NCBI GenBank assembly: GCA_026645575.1
Contig: JAPKMW010000083.1
Location: 1 to 52,092 of the forward strand
DNA from: Caldilineaceae bacterium
GTDB lineage: Bacteria > Chloroflexota > Anaerolineae > Caldilineales > Caldilineaceae
Reading direction: 5' to 3'
DNA: 52,092 nt
A program made the position numbers and the translations under genes. Numbering within the stretch: position 1 is the stretch's first letter; each line of letters starts with the position of its first letter. Positions 1 through 9,048 of the stretch are shown piece after piece. The notes beneath the pieces are model-generated. The model made no database searches, was not told where the DNA came from, and worked only from the letters and a program-made list of their open reading frames with translations.

Positions 1-13
1 TTCGTTGGGTCAT
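1..13 (-). CDS. 5' end of a minus-strand gene (first four codons)
   Basis: Read on the minus strand, a strong Shine-Dalgarno (AAAGGAGG) is followed after four bases by ATG ACC CAA CGA and the window edge. The layout is that of a real translation start, and the protein would begin M-T-Q-R. Nothing can be said about its function. It is divergent from the genes to its right. Confidence 0.55.
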
Positions 14-98
14 CTTGCCTCCTTTTCGCTTCGATGACCTAACTTAACCATTACCGATTTTGTTCGTCAAATTTCATTAGGAGCAAGGGGAGCATATC

Positions 99-206
99 AT
101 GGAAGTCGCTAACGGTCAAATCGAAAAAAAGTGGTTCGGCTGGCGTTCGCCTGGTCAACCGGCTGTCGGTTTTCTAGAGAAGAGAAGGCAAAAGCGTGCA
201 GCCTGA
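99..206 (+). CDS. possible 35-aa basic small protein
   Basis: An ATG six bases after a purine-rich AAGGGGAG opens a 35-codon frame ending in TGA. The product starts MEVANGQIEKKW and ends in a lysine/arginine-rich tail (EKRRQKRAA), with no membrane segment. It stops 14 bases before the left arm of the long hairpin at 221-277, which could end its transcript. I recognise no family. The spacing to the Shine-Dalgarno is the main support, and it may be a chance frame. Confidence 0.3.
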   Translation: MEVANGQIEKKWFGWRSPGQPAVGFLEKRRQKRAA

Positions 207-220
207 AAAAATTGTGTAAA

Positions 221-277
221 TGTTGAATATGTGCGAAAATCGTTATCATGAGTAACGATTTTCGCACATATTCAACA
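221..277. repeat. perfect 25-bp inverted repeat with 7-nt loop
   Basis: Left arm 221-245 and right arm 253-277 are exact reverse complements (TGTTGAATATGTGCG... / ...CGCACATATTCAACA), separated by TCATGAG. The loop holds the most upstream ATG (248) of the following ATPase gene. There is no T-run after it, so it is not a classical intrinsic terminator. It could be an operator, a transcript hairpin that masks translation, or a small palindromic element. Confidence 0.9.
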
Positions 278-286
278 GAGGCGATG

Positions 287-1528
287 ATGATTTCACGTAT
301 ACTGACGAACCGTTTACCAAAGAGCGAGAGTCGCCGTCTGGTGATGATCACCGGCGCCCGACAAACGGGCAAAACCACCCTGGCGCGTACCCTCTATCCC
401 GATCTGCGCTATATTTCACTTGACGAGATCGAAGCGCGCCTCCAGCTACAGGCCATGCCAACCCGTGCCTGGGCTTCGTCGGTCGGTCACGCCATCCTCG
501 ACGAAGCGCAAAAGGAACCCGCCATCTTTGACAAGATCAAATTTGCTTATGATAGCGGCACAGTTGACTTTAGCGTACTGCCTGGTTCTTCGCAAATTCT
601 AATGATGAACCAGGTTCGTGAGACATTGGCGGGGCGGGTCTTTATCTATGAACTATGGCCGCTCATGTTAACTGAACTGCTGGCTGCAACCGCAACCGTG
701 CAACCCCCGCTCTTTGCCAAACTCCTTGCCGGCGATGTTGATGCTGATGCGTTGTTTGCTGAAATTCCCCCTATCTTGATCGAGGACGAAGCATGGCAGC
801 GCCAACAGTGGTTGACCTATGGCTTAACCTGGGGTGGGATGCCTGGGTTGTTGACCTTGACGGAAAGCGAACGGCGTGAATGGTTGAGCGCCTATACCAA
901 TACCTATCTAGAGCGTGATCTGACCGATATTGCCCGCCTGGATGACCTGTTGCCCTACCGTCGTTTCATGCGGCTGGCCGCCCTCCGTTCCGGGCAGCTT
1001 CTTTCCTATGCCGATCTGGCGCGTGACGCTGATGTCAGCCCAACGACAGCGCGTAATTATCTCAACTATCTCCAACTTTCCTTTCAAGCTTATCTGCTAC
1101 CCCCTTACTTTTCCAACGAGGTCAAACGGCTAATCAAAGCGCCCAAACTCTATTGGATCGACCTTGGTCTTTGGCGTCATCAGATCAATTACTGGGGCGA
1201 CGTGACCGGCCAGTTGCTGGAAACCTACGTTGTGGCGGAAGCGCTCAAATGGATCAAGACAAGCGGTTCATCGGCAGAAGCCTGGTTCTATCGCACCCAC
1301 GGCGGTTTAGAGGTTGATTTGCTGATTACAACGGGGCAAGGTGTTTGGGGCATTGAAGTGAAGAGTTCGCCCCAAGCCAAGGCAACGCAGGGCAGTTCGT
1401 TGCAACGGGTGGCGCAAGAATTTGGCAACCAATGGCGCGGCGGGATTGTCACCTATTTGGGGACGAAAATCGAGCAACTGGCGCCAAATTTGTGGGCGGT
1501 GCCAGTACAGCGCCTTTTCAGTTCGTAA
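287..1528 (+). CDS. AAA ATPase with C-terminal DUF4143 (AAA_14 family)
   Basis: This is a single-chain P-loop ATPase of the AAA_14/DUF4143 family, whose biological role is unknown. Counting from the ATG at 287, Walker A (GARQTGKTT) is at about residues 23-31 and Walker B (AILDEAQ) at about 69-75. The family block GSSQILMMNQVRETLAGRV follows, then a winged-helix-like middle and a C-terminal region with a VDLLI...GIEVKSS motif resembling a PD-(D/E)XK core, as in DUF4143. I prefer ATG 284 or 287, after AGAGG, over ATG 248, which lies in a hairpin loop without a Shine-Dalgarno. Such genes are usually solitary and often laterally transferred. The family call is firm. Confidence 0.9.
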   Translation: MISRILTNRLPKSESRRLVMITGARQTGKTTLARTLYPDLRYISLDEIEARLQLQAMPTRAWASSVGHAILDEAQKEPAIFDKIKFAYDSGTVDFSVLPGSSQILMMNQVRETLAGRVFIYELWPLMLTELLAATATVQPPLFAKLLAGDVDADALFAEIPPILIEDEAWQRQQWLTYGLTWGGMPGLLTLTESERREWLSAYTNTYLERDLTDIARLDDLLPYRRFMRLAALRSGQLLSYADLARDADVSPTTARNYLNYLQLSFQAYLLPPYFSNEVKRLIKAPKLYWIDLGLWRHQINYWGDVTGQLLETYVVAEALKWIKTSGSSAEAWFYRTHGGLEVDLLITTGQGVWGIEVKSSPQAKATQGSSLQRVAQEFGNQWRGGIVTYLGTKIEQLAPNLWAVPVQRLFSS

Positions 1529-1654
1529 AGCTTTTCCCCTAATTTTTTCAAGAAGATCAGTCAAAATTCGCTTGTCACCAAGGTAGGGCTATGCTATGCT
1601 GGCGCAACAGAACATTTGTTTCTAGTTTATCTTGTTCAACAGGAGCGCGACTAC

Positions 1655-2050
1655 ATGCCCGCAACGTTAACGATTGCTGACGAAACCTTGCTTGGGGAAA
1701 GTGAACAGACCTTTACCCTGGATTTCCTCACCGAGCGTGTCACCGTGCGCGAGATCATCCGCAGCCGGGTCTACGAAGAAGTGCAACTCTACAACGCCAG
1801 TACGCCTGAGTTCTTTCACGGCTTTGTGCAACCCAATGATACCGAGAAAACGCTGAATGGCTATAAAGTCCGCGAACGTCGCCGGATTGATTGGGAAGTG
1901 CAATATCTCAAAGCTTTGCAAGCCTTTGCCAACAATGGCTTTTTCATTTTGGTTGATGATCGCCAGGTCGAAGATCTGGACGAAGTCGTGGAGATTCAAT
2001 ACAACACACGCGTCAGCTTTGTCAAATTAGTGCCGTTGGTGGGGGGGTGA
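1655..2050 (+). CDS. hypothetical 131-aa protein, partner of the DUF4132 gene
   Basis: The start is ATG 1655, nine bases after AGGAG; an in-frame ATG 39 bases upstream lacks a ribosome site. The N-terminus alternates like beta strands (TLTIADETLL, QTFTLDFLTERVTV) and runs into a helix (VREIIRSRVYEEVQLYN). This order could fit a small beta-grasp-like fold, but that is a guess. The C-terminal third is acidic with a hydrophobic end. It lies 4 bases upstream of the DUF4132 gene, so the two are almost certainly co-transcribed and may act together. No family is recognised. Confidence 0.75.
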   Translation: MPATLTIADETLLGESEQTFTLDFLTERVTVREIIRSRVYEEVQLYNASTPEFFHGFVQPNDTEKTLNGYKVRERRRIDWEVQYLKALQAFANNGFFILVDDRQVEDLDEVVEIQYNTRVSFVKLVPLVGG

Positions 2051-2054
2051 ACCT

Positions 2055-4583
2055 ATGTCACTATTCGTAAACGCCGACCCAACGGATGTTAATGACTTCA
2101 TTGGTGCGCTTGCCGCCGACCCAGCCGCCAACCGCTGGAATTTTCAGCTAAAGACGACCACGACGGGACAAGCCCTCTTGCGTTTGTCGCCCGCCGAGCA
2201 GAAATCGATTGTACTTACTGTTGCCAAACAATTGACAATTAAACGCAACCAATCTGGCAATCGGGGTACGGTAATGCAGCAAATCATTAATGAGCTATGG
2301 CGCAAGCACCTGGCCTTTACCCACGATGAGTTGGTTGATTTATTGGCGTCACTGGCGGCGCTGGATCATCGGATTACCTATCTGGGGATTGGCAACTTCA
2401 TTCGCCAGGTGAACTATTTTCTCGAAGCAAACCCACGCACCGAACAACTGGCCAGTCATCTTCAGCGCCTTATTGCCACTTTAGAGCAGCAATACATCAC
2501 TGCCGAAATACGCAAGCATATTGTGACACTAAAGGGGTTGGCTGGCGCCAACGCGGGCAAAGTCCCCTTGCTACCTGGCGAAGCCTGGTCTGATCACGCC
2601 ATTGCCACCATCAGCCACCTACCTAGCGATGGGCAACAACAGTGGCTGGCCCTCTTTGCGGTTCTACAAGAGGCCAAGGGCGGATCACCAACGGCCAAAT
2701 GGCAAAAAGCGGCGACAACAGCGCTGGAAAAATTAGGCTACCCCCAGTTCAAAGCTGCGGTGGTTGAATGGTTTCCGCTCGTGGATAAGCCGCGCACCCT
2801 GCCCGTGCAACGCGAACACAACTTACAATCCGACCCCAGCAATCACTTAATCGATGAGAATGCCGATCTCTTACGCGCCATCGCCTGGCTTTGTGCGCAC
2901 CAAGAAGATCAGGCGGTGGCGCGGGCGCTGACTACGCTGGCGCTGTCCGCCTATCGCAAAATTCCCGGCGTTGGTCCCCGTTGTGTGCGGGTCGGCAACG
3001 CCTGTGTCTGGGCCTTGGGCAATATGCCGGGGATGCAAGGTGTCTATCAACTGGCCGTGTTGAAGGCCAAAGTTAAATTTGGCACGGCACAAATTGGCAT
3101 TGAGAAGGCGTTAACCGCCGCCGCTGAACGTGAAGGGTTGCCCCGCGACGAAATCGAGGAACTCTCGACGCCCACCTATGGGCTGACCGATGTTGGCCTG
3201 CACCGCGAAAGCTTTGGTGAATTTACCGCTGAATTGCGCGTGATCGGCTCCTCTGCAACCGAGTTGCGCTGGTTCAAAGCCGATGGGAAAGAGCAAAAAT
3301 CCGTTCCCCAAGCGGTCAAGACGGGCTATGCTGAAGAATTAAAAGAATTGCAACAGTGCGCCAAAGATATACAGCAGATGTTACCGGTCTTGCGTGAACG
3401 CATCGACAACCTCTTTCTGGCGCGCAAAAGCTGGTCACTGGAGAGTTGGCAGGAACGCTACATTGATCATCCCTTGATGGGCATTGTGGCGCGCCGACTG
3501 ATCTGGCGCTTTACAACCGCCACAACGACAGTCGATGGCATTTGGCATGAAGGCCAGTTGAACGATTGCCACGGTCAACCGCTGCCGCCGCTATCTGCCG
3601 AATGCCAAGTTTCGCTCTGGCATCCCATCAACGCTTCGGTTGAAACGATTACCGCTTGGCGCACCTGTTTGGAAGAGCGGGAAATCCAGCAACCGTTCAA
3701 GCAGGCGCACCGCGAGATCTACTTGCTCACCGATGCGGAACGCAATACACGGCTCTATTCCAATCGCTTTGCCGCCCATATCCTCAAGCAACACCAATTT
3801 AACAGCTTATGCGCGCTCCGCAACTGGCGGAACAAATTGCGTTTGATGGTCGATGACACCTACCCACCGGCCATCAAAGAGTTGCCCCAATGGGGCTTGC
3901 GCGCTGAATTTTGGATCGAAGGCATCGGCGACAATTACGGTACAGACACCAACGAGGCCGGCGTCTATCTGCGTGTGGCGACGGATCAGGTGCGTTTCTA
4001 TCAACTGGGTGCAGCGGAAAATTATGCCCATGCCGGCGGCGGTGGTTATCATGCGCACTGGACACTTGGTCCCGCTGCTGAACCAGTGCCACTCGAAACG
4101 ATTCCACCGCTGGTGCTTTCAGAAATCCTGCGCGATGTTGATCTCTTTGTCGGGGTCGCCAGCCTCGGCAACGATCCCACCTGGCAGGATGGCGGCCCCG
4201 AAGCGCGCTATCGCGCGTATTGGGCCGGTTATGCCTTTGGTGAACTGGGCGAAAGTGCTACGACACGCAAAGCCGTTTTGGAACGGCTCATCCCCAAACT
4301 CAAAATTGCCAAACGCTGTGAAATCCACGAGCGCTTTTTGGTCGTACGCGGCGACCTACGCACCTATAAAATTCACTTGGGCAGCGGCAATATCCTGATG
4401 GAGCCGAATGACCAATATCTTTGCATCGTGCCGGGGCGCAGTGACGATGCAACCGACACTGGGAAGCTCTTCCTACCCTTTGAAGGCGACCGCACCCTGG
4501 CCATTATCCTGAGCAAAGCCTTTCTGCTGGCCGATGACAAGTCGATCAAAGATGAAACGATTCTGCGCCAACTGCGGCTGTAA
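2055..4583 (+). CDS. DUF4132 domain-containing protein
   Basis: This 842-aa soluble protein of unknown role has a helical N-terminal two-thirds with HEAT-like hydrophobic periodicity. The conserved DUF4132 core follows, from about residue 470 (HPLMGIVARRLIW) through the LRNWRNKLRLMVDD block near residue 590. The C-terminal module, about 680-842 (HERFLVVRGDLRTYKIHLGS, then a nucleotide-site-like GKLFLPFEGD), usually accompanies DUF4132. Family members often carry a WGR domain; none is visible here. The start ATG is 4 bases after the stop of the 131-aa gene. No transmembrane segment or signal peptide is seen. Confidence 0.85.
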   Translation: MSLFVNADPTDVNDFIGALAADPAANRWNFQLKTTTTGQALLRLSPAEQKSIVLTVAKQLTIKRNQSGNRGTVMQQIINELWRKHLAFTHDELVDLLASLAALDHRITYLGIGNFIRQVNYFLEANPRTEQLASHLQRLIATLEQQYITAEIRKHIVTLKGLAGANAGKVPLLPGEAWSDHAIATISHLPSDGQQQWLALFAVLQEAKGGSPTAKWQKAATTALEKLGYPQFKAAVVEWFPLVDKPRTLPVQREHNLQSDPSNHLIDENADLLRAIAWLCAHQEDQAVARALTTLALSAYRKIPGVGPRCVRVGNACVWALGNMPGMQGVYQLAVLKAKVKFGTAQIGIEKALTAAAEREGLPRDEIEELSTPTYGLTDVGLHRESFGEFTAELRVIGSSATELRWFKADGKEQKSVPQAVKTGYAEELKELQQCAKDIQQMLPVLRERIDNLFLARKSWSLESWQERYIDHPLMGIVARRLIWRFTTATTTVDGIWHEGQLNDCHGQPLPPLSAECQVSLWHPINASVETITAWRTCLEEREIQQPFKQAHREIYLLTDAERNTRLYSNRFAAHILKQHQFNSLCALRNWRNKLRLMVDDTYPPAIKELPQWGLRAEFWIEGIGDNYGTDTNEAGVYLRVATDQVRFYQLGAAENYAHAGGGGYHAHWTLGPAAEPVPLETIPPLVLSEILRDVDLFVGVASLGNDPTWQDGGPEARYRAYWAGYAFGELGESATTRKAVLERLIPKLKIAKRCEIHERFLVVRGDLRTYKIHLGSGNILMEPNDQYLCIVPGRSDDATDTGKLFLPFEGDRTLAIILSKAFLLADDKSIKDETILRQLRL

Positions 4584-4800
4584 ATGTTCGCCCAAGGCTG
4601 GCAATAGCGCACAGCAGGCGTCCAAGAATGGCAAATTGACTCATTTGTGCTACGATGAAGGCCAACGATCGTTATGATTCGTAGGTCAAGCCAATGGTAG
4701 ATGGATTCAACGCTAACCAGATCGACTATCTCGGTGATGCGCTTGCCACCCATGTACACAATGACAAAGCCAACGACAAACGAACCAAAGGAGAAGGGTC

Positions 4801-5394
4801 ATGCGGAAAATCATTGTCTACAATGTCGTCTCCTTGGATGGGTATCATACCGGGTTAGGGAATGATCCTTCGGTTATGTTCCCCATGATGGGTAACGTTT
4901 TCGACGCCTATAATGCCGAACTGCTGCGTACCGCCGACGTACATCTAATGGGCCGGGTTTCCTTTGAACTGTTCCAAAGTTTCTGGCCCAAGGTTGCCGA
5001 GAATCCGACCTCGGATGAGTGGACGGACGCCCAACGCGATCTCTCCCAGGCGGGCAAGGCTGTCAAGGGTATCGTCGTCTCCGATACGTTGCAGGGCCAT
5101 TGGCAGGGTCTCCGCATCATCCGGCGGCGCGACGCCCATCAACAGCTTGCCGACCTCAAACGCCAGGAGGGCAAAGATATTTTGATCACCGGCAGCCGGA
5201 CCCTCTGGAACGATCTGCTGGCCCATGATCTGGTGGATGAGATCCATTTGCTGATCGGCAACCGCATCTTGGGGCAAGGCATCCCAGTTTTCGTGGGCCA
5301 AGCGCCCACAACGCTGCGACTCATCGAAACCCGCCGCTGGGAAGAGTCCGACAACGTCCTCCTGCGCTACGAAGTTCTTCACAAAAGCGTGTAA
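4801..5394 (+). CDS. dihydrofolate reductase family protein (RibD C-terminal domain)
   Basis: This 197-aa protein has the RibD_C/DHFR-like fold, with N-terminal VYNVVSLDGYHTG, central LMGRVSFELFQSFWP and the nucleotide-binding stretch GKDILITGSRTLWNDLLAHDLVDE. Relatives are NADPH-dependent reductases similar to YyaP/YwjB and are not true folate enzymes. The start follows AAGGAGAAGGGTC. The gene is 29 bases upstream of the aminopeptidase gene on the same strand and may share its transcript. The substrate cannot be read from the sequence. Confidence 0.88.
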   Translation: MRKIIVYNVVSLDGYHTGLGNDPSVMFPMMGNVFDAYNAELLRTADVHLMGRVSFELFQSFWPKVAENPTSDEWTDAQRDLSQAGKAVKGIVVSDTLQGHWQGLRIIRRRDAHQQLADLKRQEGKDILITGSRTLWNDLLAHDLVDEIHLLIGNRILGQGIPVFVGQAPTTLRLIETRRWEESDNVLLRYEVLHKSV

Positions 5395-5423
5395 AGGCCA
5401 GCATAAGGAAACAGTCAGCATTT

Positions 5424-6389
5424 ATGACAACACTTTACCCAGAAATCGAACCTTATGCCCACGACATGCTCGATGTCGGCGACGGCAACCTGCTCTATTG
5501 GGAAAGCTGCGGTAATCCCCAAGGCAAACCGGCCCTCGTGCTGCATGGCGGCCCCGGCTCCGGCTGTTCACCCCGAATGCGGCGCTACTTCAACCCCGCC
5601 GCCTACCGCATTATCCTGTTTGACCAACGCAACTGTGGTCGCAGCACGCCGCACGCCAGCGATCCGACCACGGATCTCACGTTCAATACCACCGAGCATC
5701 TGTTGCAAGACATTGAACAGTTACGCCAACACTTAGGCATTGACCGCTGGCTGCTCTTTGGCGGCTCCTGGGGATCAACGCTGGCGCTAGCTTATGCTGA
5801 ACGCCATCCCGAACGCGTGACAGAAATTGTGCTGGTTGGGGTGACAACCACGCGCCGCTCTGAAATCAACTGGCTCTATCATGGCGTAGCGCCGCTCTTC
5901 CCGGCGGAATGGGCGCGTTTTCAGGCCGGCGTCCCGGTCGAGCAACGAACCGGCGACCTCGTGGCGGACTACTATCGGCTACTCAATCACCCTGATCCAA
6001 CCGTGCGTAATCAGGCGGCAATGGACTGGGTAACGTGGGAAGATTCGCTGGTCTCCGCCGACCCAACCTATCGACCAGCGCCGCTGGAACCAGCGCGGGC
6101 AATGACCTTTGCCCGCATTGTCACCCACTACTTTCACCACAACGCCTGGCTGGAAGAAGAGCAACTGTTGCGCAATGCCGACAAGCTGGCCGGTATCCCC
6201 GGCGTGATGGTGCAAGGGCGGCTGGATTTTGGCGGCCCGTTTGTCACCGCCTGGGAGTTGGCCCAAGTCTGGCCCGCCGGCAAACTGGTGGTCATTCAAG
6301 GCGCCGGTCACACCACACAGGATGCCGGCATGACAGAAGCGGTGATTGCCGCGACCGATGGCTTTGCCGAAGGCGTCTACGCTAGATAA
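5424..6389 (+). CDS. pip: prolyl aminopeptidase (alpha/beta hydrolase, S33)
   Basis: The enzyme removes N-terminal proline from peptides in the cytoplasm. Visible are the oxyanion HGGPGSG (41-47), the DQRNCGRS signature (67-74), the nucleophile elbow GGSWGS with Ser115, a cap domain with WVTWEDS, and C-terminal QGRLDFGG (Asp) and GAGHTTQDAG (His) completing the triad. The length of 321 aa is normal for the family. The usual Cys/Pro after the acid Asp is changed to GGP, so specificity might differ. The ribosome site is weak (AAGGAA). The paired reductase lies upstream. Confidence 0.92.
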   Translation: MTTLYPEIEPYAHDMLDVGDGNLLYWESCGNPQGKPALVLHGGPGSGCSPRMRRYFNPAAYRIILFDQRNCGRSTPHASDPTTDLTFNTTEHLLQDIEQLRQHLGIDRWLLFGGSWGSTLALAYAERHPERVTEIVLVGVTTTRRSEINWLYHGVAPLFPAEWARFQAGVPVEQRTGDLVADYYRLLNHPDPTVRNQAAMDWVTWEDSLVSADPTYRPAPLEPARAMTFARIVTHYFHHNAWLEEEQLLRNADKLAGIPGVMVQGRLDFGGPFVTAWELAQVWPAGKLVVIQGAGHTTQDAGMTEAVIAATDGFAEGVYAR

Positions 6390-6390
6390 T

Positions 6391-6466
6391 TGATAGAGGT
6401 AAAGAGGTTGAGAGATTAAGAGATTACATTTCACAATCTCTCAATCTCTTTATCTCCCAATCTCTA
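6391..6466. repeat. GAGATT-type palindromic repeat (copy 1)
   Basis: Imperfect copies of GAGATTGA/GAGATTAA on the left are mirrored by TCTCAATCTC units on the right, giving a long stem just after the aminopeptidase stop. Two further copies lie at 25485-25539 and 49029-49107. Confidence 0.8.
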
Positions 6467-6490
6467 CCAACTGCCTAATCGTTTCAATTA

Positions 6491-6739
6491 TTATGTCGGC
6501 CCAACGCCCGGCGCCGCCGAACCGGCAAAGAATTCATCCTGAAGGCGCTTGCCTTCGGTGTCTGCCTTAATGGCGCGCACAGCGCGCACCACGGCGGCGG
6601 CCATGGCATCCAGCATCGCTTCACCAGCAGCACCAGTGGCAAAAGCGGCGTTATCGGCAACAATTCCTTGCGCTTCTACTCCTGCTTTGTCCGCGCCACC
6701 CTGGACAGCATTGCCCAAGAACTTTATTAGGAATCCCAA
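6491..6739 (-). CDS. possible 82-aa alanine-rich hypothetical protein
   Basis: The frame is open from a TTG codon at 6739 to TAA and encodes an alanine-rich helical peptide (AMLDAMAAAVVRAVRAIKAD). No ATG is available before the upstream in-frame stop, and the ribosome site is poor. It may be the C-terminal remnant of a larger gene, since the 145 bases between it and the P450 gene contain no intact frame. It lies just downstream of the P450 gene on the same strand. No family is recognised. Confidence 0.3.
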   Translation of the reverse strand: MGFLIKFLGNAVQGGADKAGVEAQGIVADNAAFATGAAGEAMLDAMAAAVVRAVRAIKADTEGKRLQDEFFAGSAAPGVGPT

Positions 6740-6884
6740 ATGCAGAGAGAACGCCCTGGTATCGTGACCACTGGACGGAAGATCGGATCATCCTGCGCAC
6801 CGCAACGGTCAACTGACGGCAGATTGGCGCCGTTAGCAATAGGTATCATGGATTGGTGGCCTGCGGAGGAAGCATAGTCGTCGG

Positions 6885-8309
6885 TTATGGCAACGTCACC
6901 AACTTCAACACATCCCCGCGCACAGGCGTCTTGGAAAACTGTCCATCTTGCGCATGAACGATCATCGGCATCTGCTTCACGCGCAACAGAAAGTTAATAC
7001 TTGTCTTGATCGACGCGTTGACCGGCGGTGTCAGGCAGAAACGTTGAAGAATGGTCGCCAGCACCAATTTCATTTCCAGCGTGGCAAACTGGGCGCCGAT
7101 ACAGAGGCGCGGCCCGGCGCTAAAGGGGATATATTCATAGGGCGACGGCTTGAGGGTCAACCAGCGTTGGGGCAGAAAACGATCCGGTTCTTCGTAGATG
7201 GTAGGCAGGCGATGGGTCAGGTAGTGGCTGATCATCACCGCCGTTTTTTCGGCAAAGTGATAGCCATCCATGGTAAACGGTTCCTGGGCCGTGCGCATGA
7301 TATAGGACAAGGGCGGGAACAAGCGCAGCGCTTCGTTGATTACCCCATCGAGTAACCGCAAGTCGCCCAGTTGATCGAGTCGCGGCGGGTGGCCGCCCAA
7401 GTGGGTTGCCAGTTCGGCGTGGAGTTCCTGCGCAACGGCCGGGTGTTGGCTCAACAAAAAGAGCGCCCAGGTGAGGGCATTGGCGCTTGTTTCATGACCA
7501 GCCAAAAAGAGAACCACGGCGTTGCCAATCACTTCCGCCTCGGTCAACCGGCTGCCTTCTTCGTCGTGGGTTTGCATCAGTGTAGAGATCACGTCATGGC
7601 TGGCGGCCAATGTGGCTTTTTTCTGCGCCAACAAAGCCAGGGTCTGCGCTTCAATCTGCTCGCTCACGCGCATCAACCGGCGCACCGGTGAACCGGGAAC
7701 ACCGGCGGGGATCAAGTGTGCGCCGAGCGTACCGCTCAAGGCCAACCATTGCTCCAACAACAGTCCTAATGCGTGTCCCTCTTGTTCGGCATCCAGACCG
7801 AAGAGTGTTTGCAGCACCACATTCATGGTCAACCGGGTCATTTCATCAATCAGATTGATCTGCTGGCCGGGTTGCCAACTGGCCAGCAACCGTTCCGTGG
7901 CCGCCACCATGGTGTCGGCATAACGATCAATCTCCTTCTTGTGAAATGACGGCATGATCAGGCGACGTTGCTGCCGGTGCGCTTCGCCATTGAGATAGAC
8001 CACTCCTTGGGCCAGCCGCCAGGCCGCGCTTGTCTTGGGGAGATTGCGTGCGTCCATAGAGTAAAAAAGCTGCGGATTGCTCAAGACCTGCTGGTTGTAG
8101 GCCGGCCCGATGGCCAGCACGGTGCCCTGCCCGCCGGGTGCAATGGCCCCGGTCAGGCCGCTCACGGGGCCATAGGTCGCGAGATGGTGATGAAGCGTTG
8201 GCAGCGGGTTGAGCATAAAACGCACAAAGTGCCAGGTTGCGCCCAGCGTACCGCGTGCGGCTGGGCCAGGTAAGCCATTGGGGTGGGGGACGGCAGGAAG
8301 ATTGCTCAT
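6885..8309 (-). CDS. cytochrome P450
   Basis: This is a soluble heme monooxygenase of 474 aa. Its I-helix oxygen-binding motif AGHET is at 270-274, the K-helix ExxR (EALR) at 326-329, and the heme loop FSAGPRLCIG at 396-405 with thiolate Cys403. I set the start at 8309, after GGAGGAG; the frame stays open further upstream only because it runs antisense to the response-regulator gene. The N-terminus has no membrane anchor. No ferredoxin or reductase gene is adjacent, so electron partners are elsewhere. It lies 61 bases downstream of a kinase/regulator pair that may control it. The substrate is unknown. Confidence 0.95.
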   Translation of the reverse strand: MSNLPAVPHPNGLPGPAARGTLGATWHFVRFMLNPLPTLHHHLATYGPVSGLTGAIAPGGQGTVLAIGPAYNQQVLSNPQLFYSMDARNLPKTSAAWRLAQGVVYLNGEAHRQQRRLIMPSFHKKEIDRYADTMVAATERLLASWQPGQQINLIDEMTRLTMNVVLQTLFGLDAEQEGHALGLLLEQWLALSGTLGAHLIPAGVPGSPVRRLMRVSEQIEAQTLALLAQKKATLAASHDVISTLMQTHDEEGSRLTEAEVIGNAVVLFLAGHETSANALTWALFLLSQHPAVAQELHAELATHLGGHPPRLDQLGDLRLLDGVINEALRLFPPLSYIMRTAQEPFTMDGYHFAEKTAVMISHYLTHRLPTIYEEPDRFLPQRWLTLKPSPYEYIPFSAGPRLCIGAQFATLEMKLVLATILQRFCLTPPVNASIKTSINFLLRVKQMPMIVHAQDGQFSKTPVRGDVLKLVTLP

Positions 8310-8370
8310 TGACTGAAGGCTCCTCCATTCAAAGGTCCCGATGGGACAAACGTGCACGCTTGCGACGCGG

Positions 8371-9048
8371 TTATGGCGTCTGACCGGGCGTGACAAGACC
8401 GCTTTCATAGGCGATGACGACCAGTTGGGCGCGGTCGCGGGCCTGGAGTTTATCCAACAGGCGGCTGACATAGGTGCGCGCCGTGGCCGGGCTGATGACA
8501 AGGTTATGGGCAATTTCTTCGTTTGATTCCCCCAGGCCGATATGACGGAGAACCTCAACTTCGCGTTCGGTTAACTCGGCAAGTAGCGCAGGATTTGTCC
8601 TGCTGGACGTTTGGGCGGCCAGTTGTTGCATTACGCGACGGGTGATGGCTGGGGAAAGCAACGCTTCCCCCCCAGCGACGACATGAACGGCGCGCCGTAA
8701 TTCGTCCGGCGCAATATCCTTGAGCAGATAGCCGGCCGCACCGGCCCGAATCGCCTCGCCGATCTCCTCATCTTCATCAAAGGTTGTCAACACCACGACC
8801 TTGACCCCTTGCAATTTGGCATCACCCAGAATCTGCCGCGTGGCCGCTAACCCATCCATGCCTGGCATCCGAATGTCCATCAACACGACATCGGGTTTGG
8901 TCTGCTGCACCAAACGCACACCGCTTTGGCCATTATCCGCTTCACCAACCACCTGGAGGTCAGGATCACGTTCCAACAGCGTGCGCAAGCCAGCGCGCAC
9001 CAGCGGCTGGTCATCAATGAGCGCTACCTTAATCATGGGCGTAATCAT
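8371..9048 (-). CDS. NarL/LuxR-family response regulator
   Basis: This 225-aa regulator has a receiver domain (about 6-122) with acidic pocket DD12-13, phospho-acceptor Asp58 in VLMDIRMPG, Thr in VVLTTFD and Lys in YLLKDIAPDEL. A LuxR-type helix-turn-helix follows at about 157-218 (LTEREVEVLRHIGLGESNEEIA). Its ATG overlaps the TAA of the kinase gene (TAATG), so translation is probably coupled. It is the cognate partner of the upstream kinase. The target is unknown; the P450 gene next door is a candidate. Confidence 0.96.
   Translation of the reverse strand: MITPMIKVALIDDQPLVRAGLRTLLERDPDLQVVGEADNGQSGVRLVQQTKPDVVLMDIRMPGMDGLAATRQILGDAKLQGVKVVVLTTFDEDEEIGEAIRAGAAGYLLKDIAPDELRRAVHVVAGGEALLSPAITRRVMQQLAAQTSSRTNPALLAELTEREVEVLRHIGLGESNEEIAHNLVISPATARTYVSRLLDKLQARDRAQLVVIAYESGLVTPGQTP

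Noticed and set aside
4694..4800. Small plus-strand frame starting MVDGFNANQIDYLGD
   Set aside because: No ribosome site, and it runs through the Shine-Dalgarno and start of the reductase gene in another frame.
6740..6884. Plus-strand peptide PWYRDHWTEDRIILRTATVN as a gene remnant
   Set aside because: It looks protein-like but is only about 20 codons long, without start or neighbours in frame; too little to call a pseudogene.
8310..8558. N-terminal extension of the P450 by 83 residues
   Set aside because: This stretch overlaps the response-regulator gene on the same strand in another frame, has a non-P450 composition, and the internal ATG at 8309 has a good Shine-Dalgarno.
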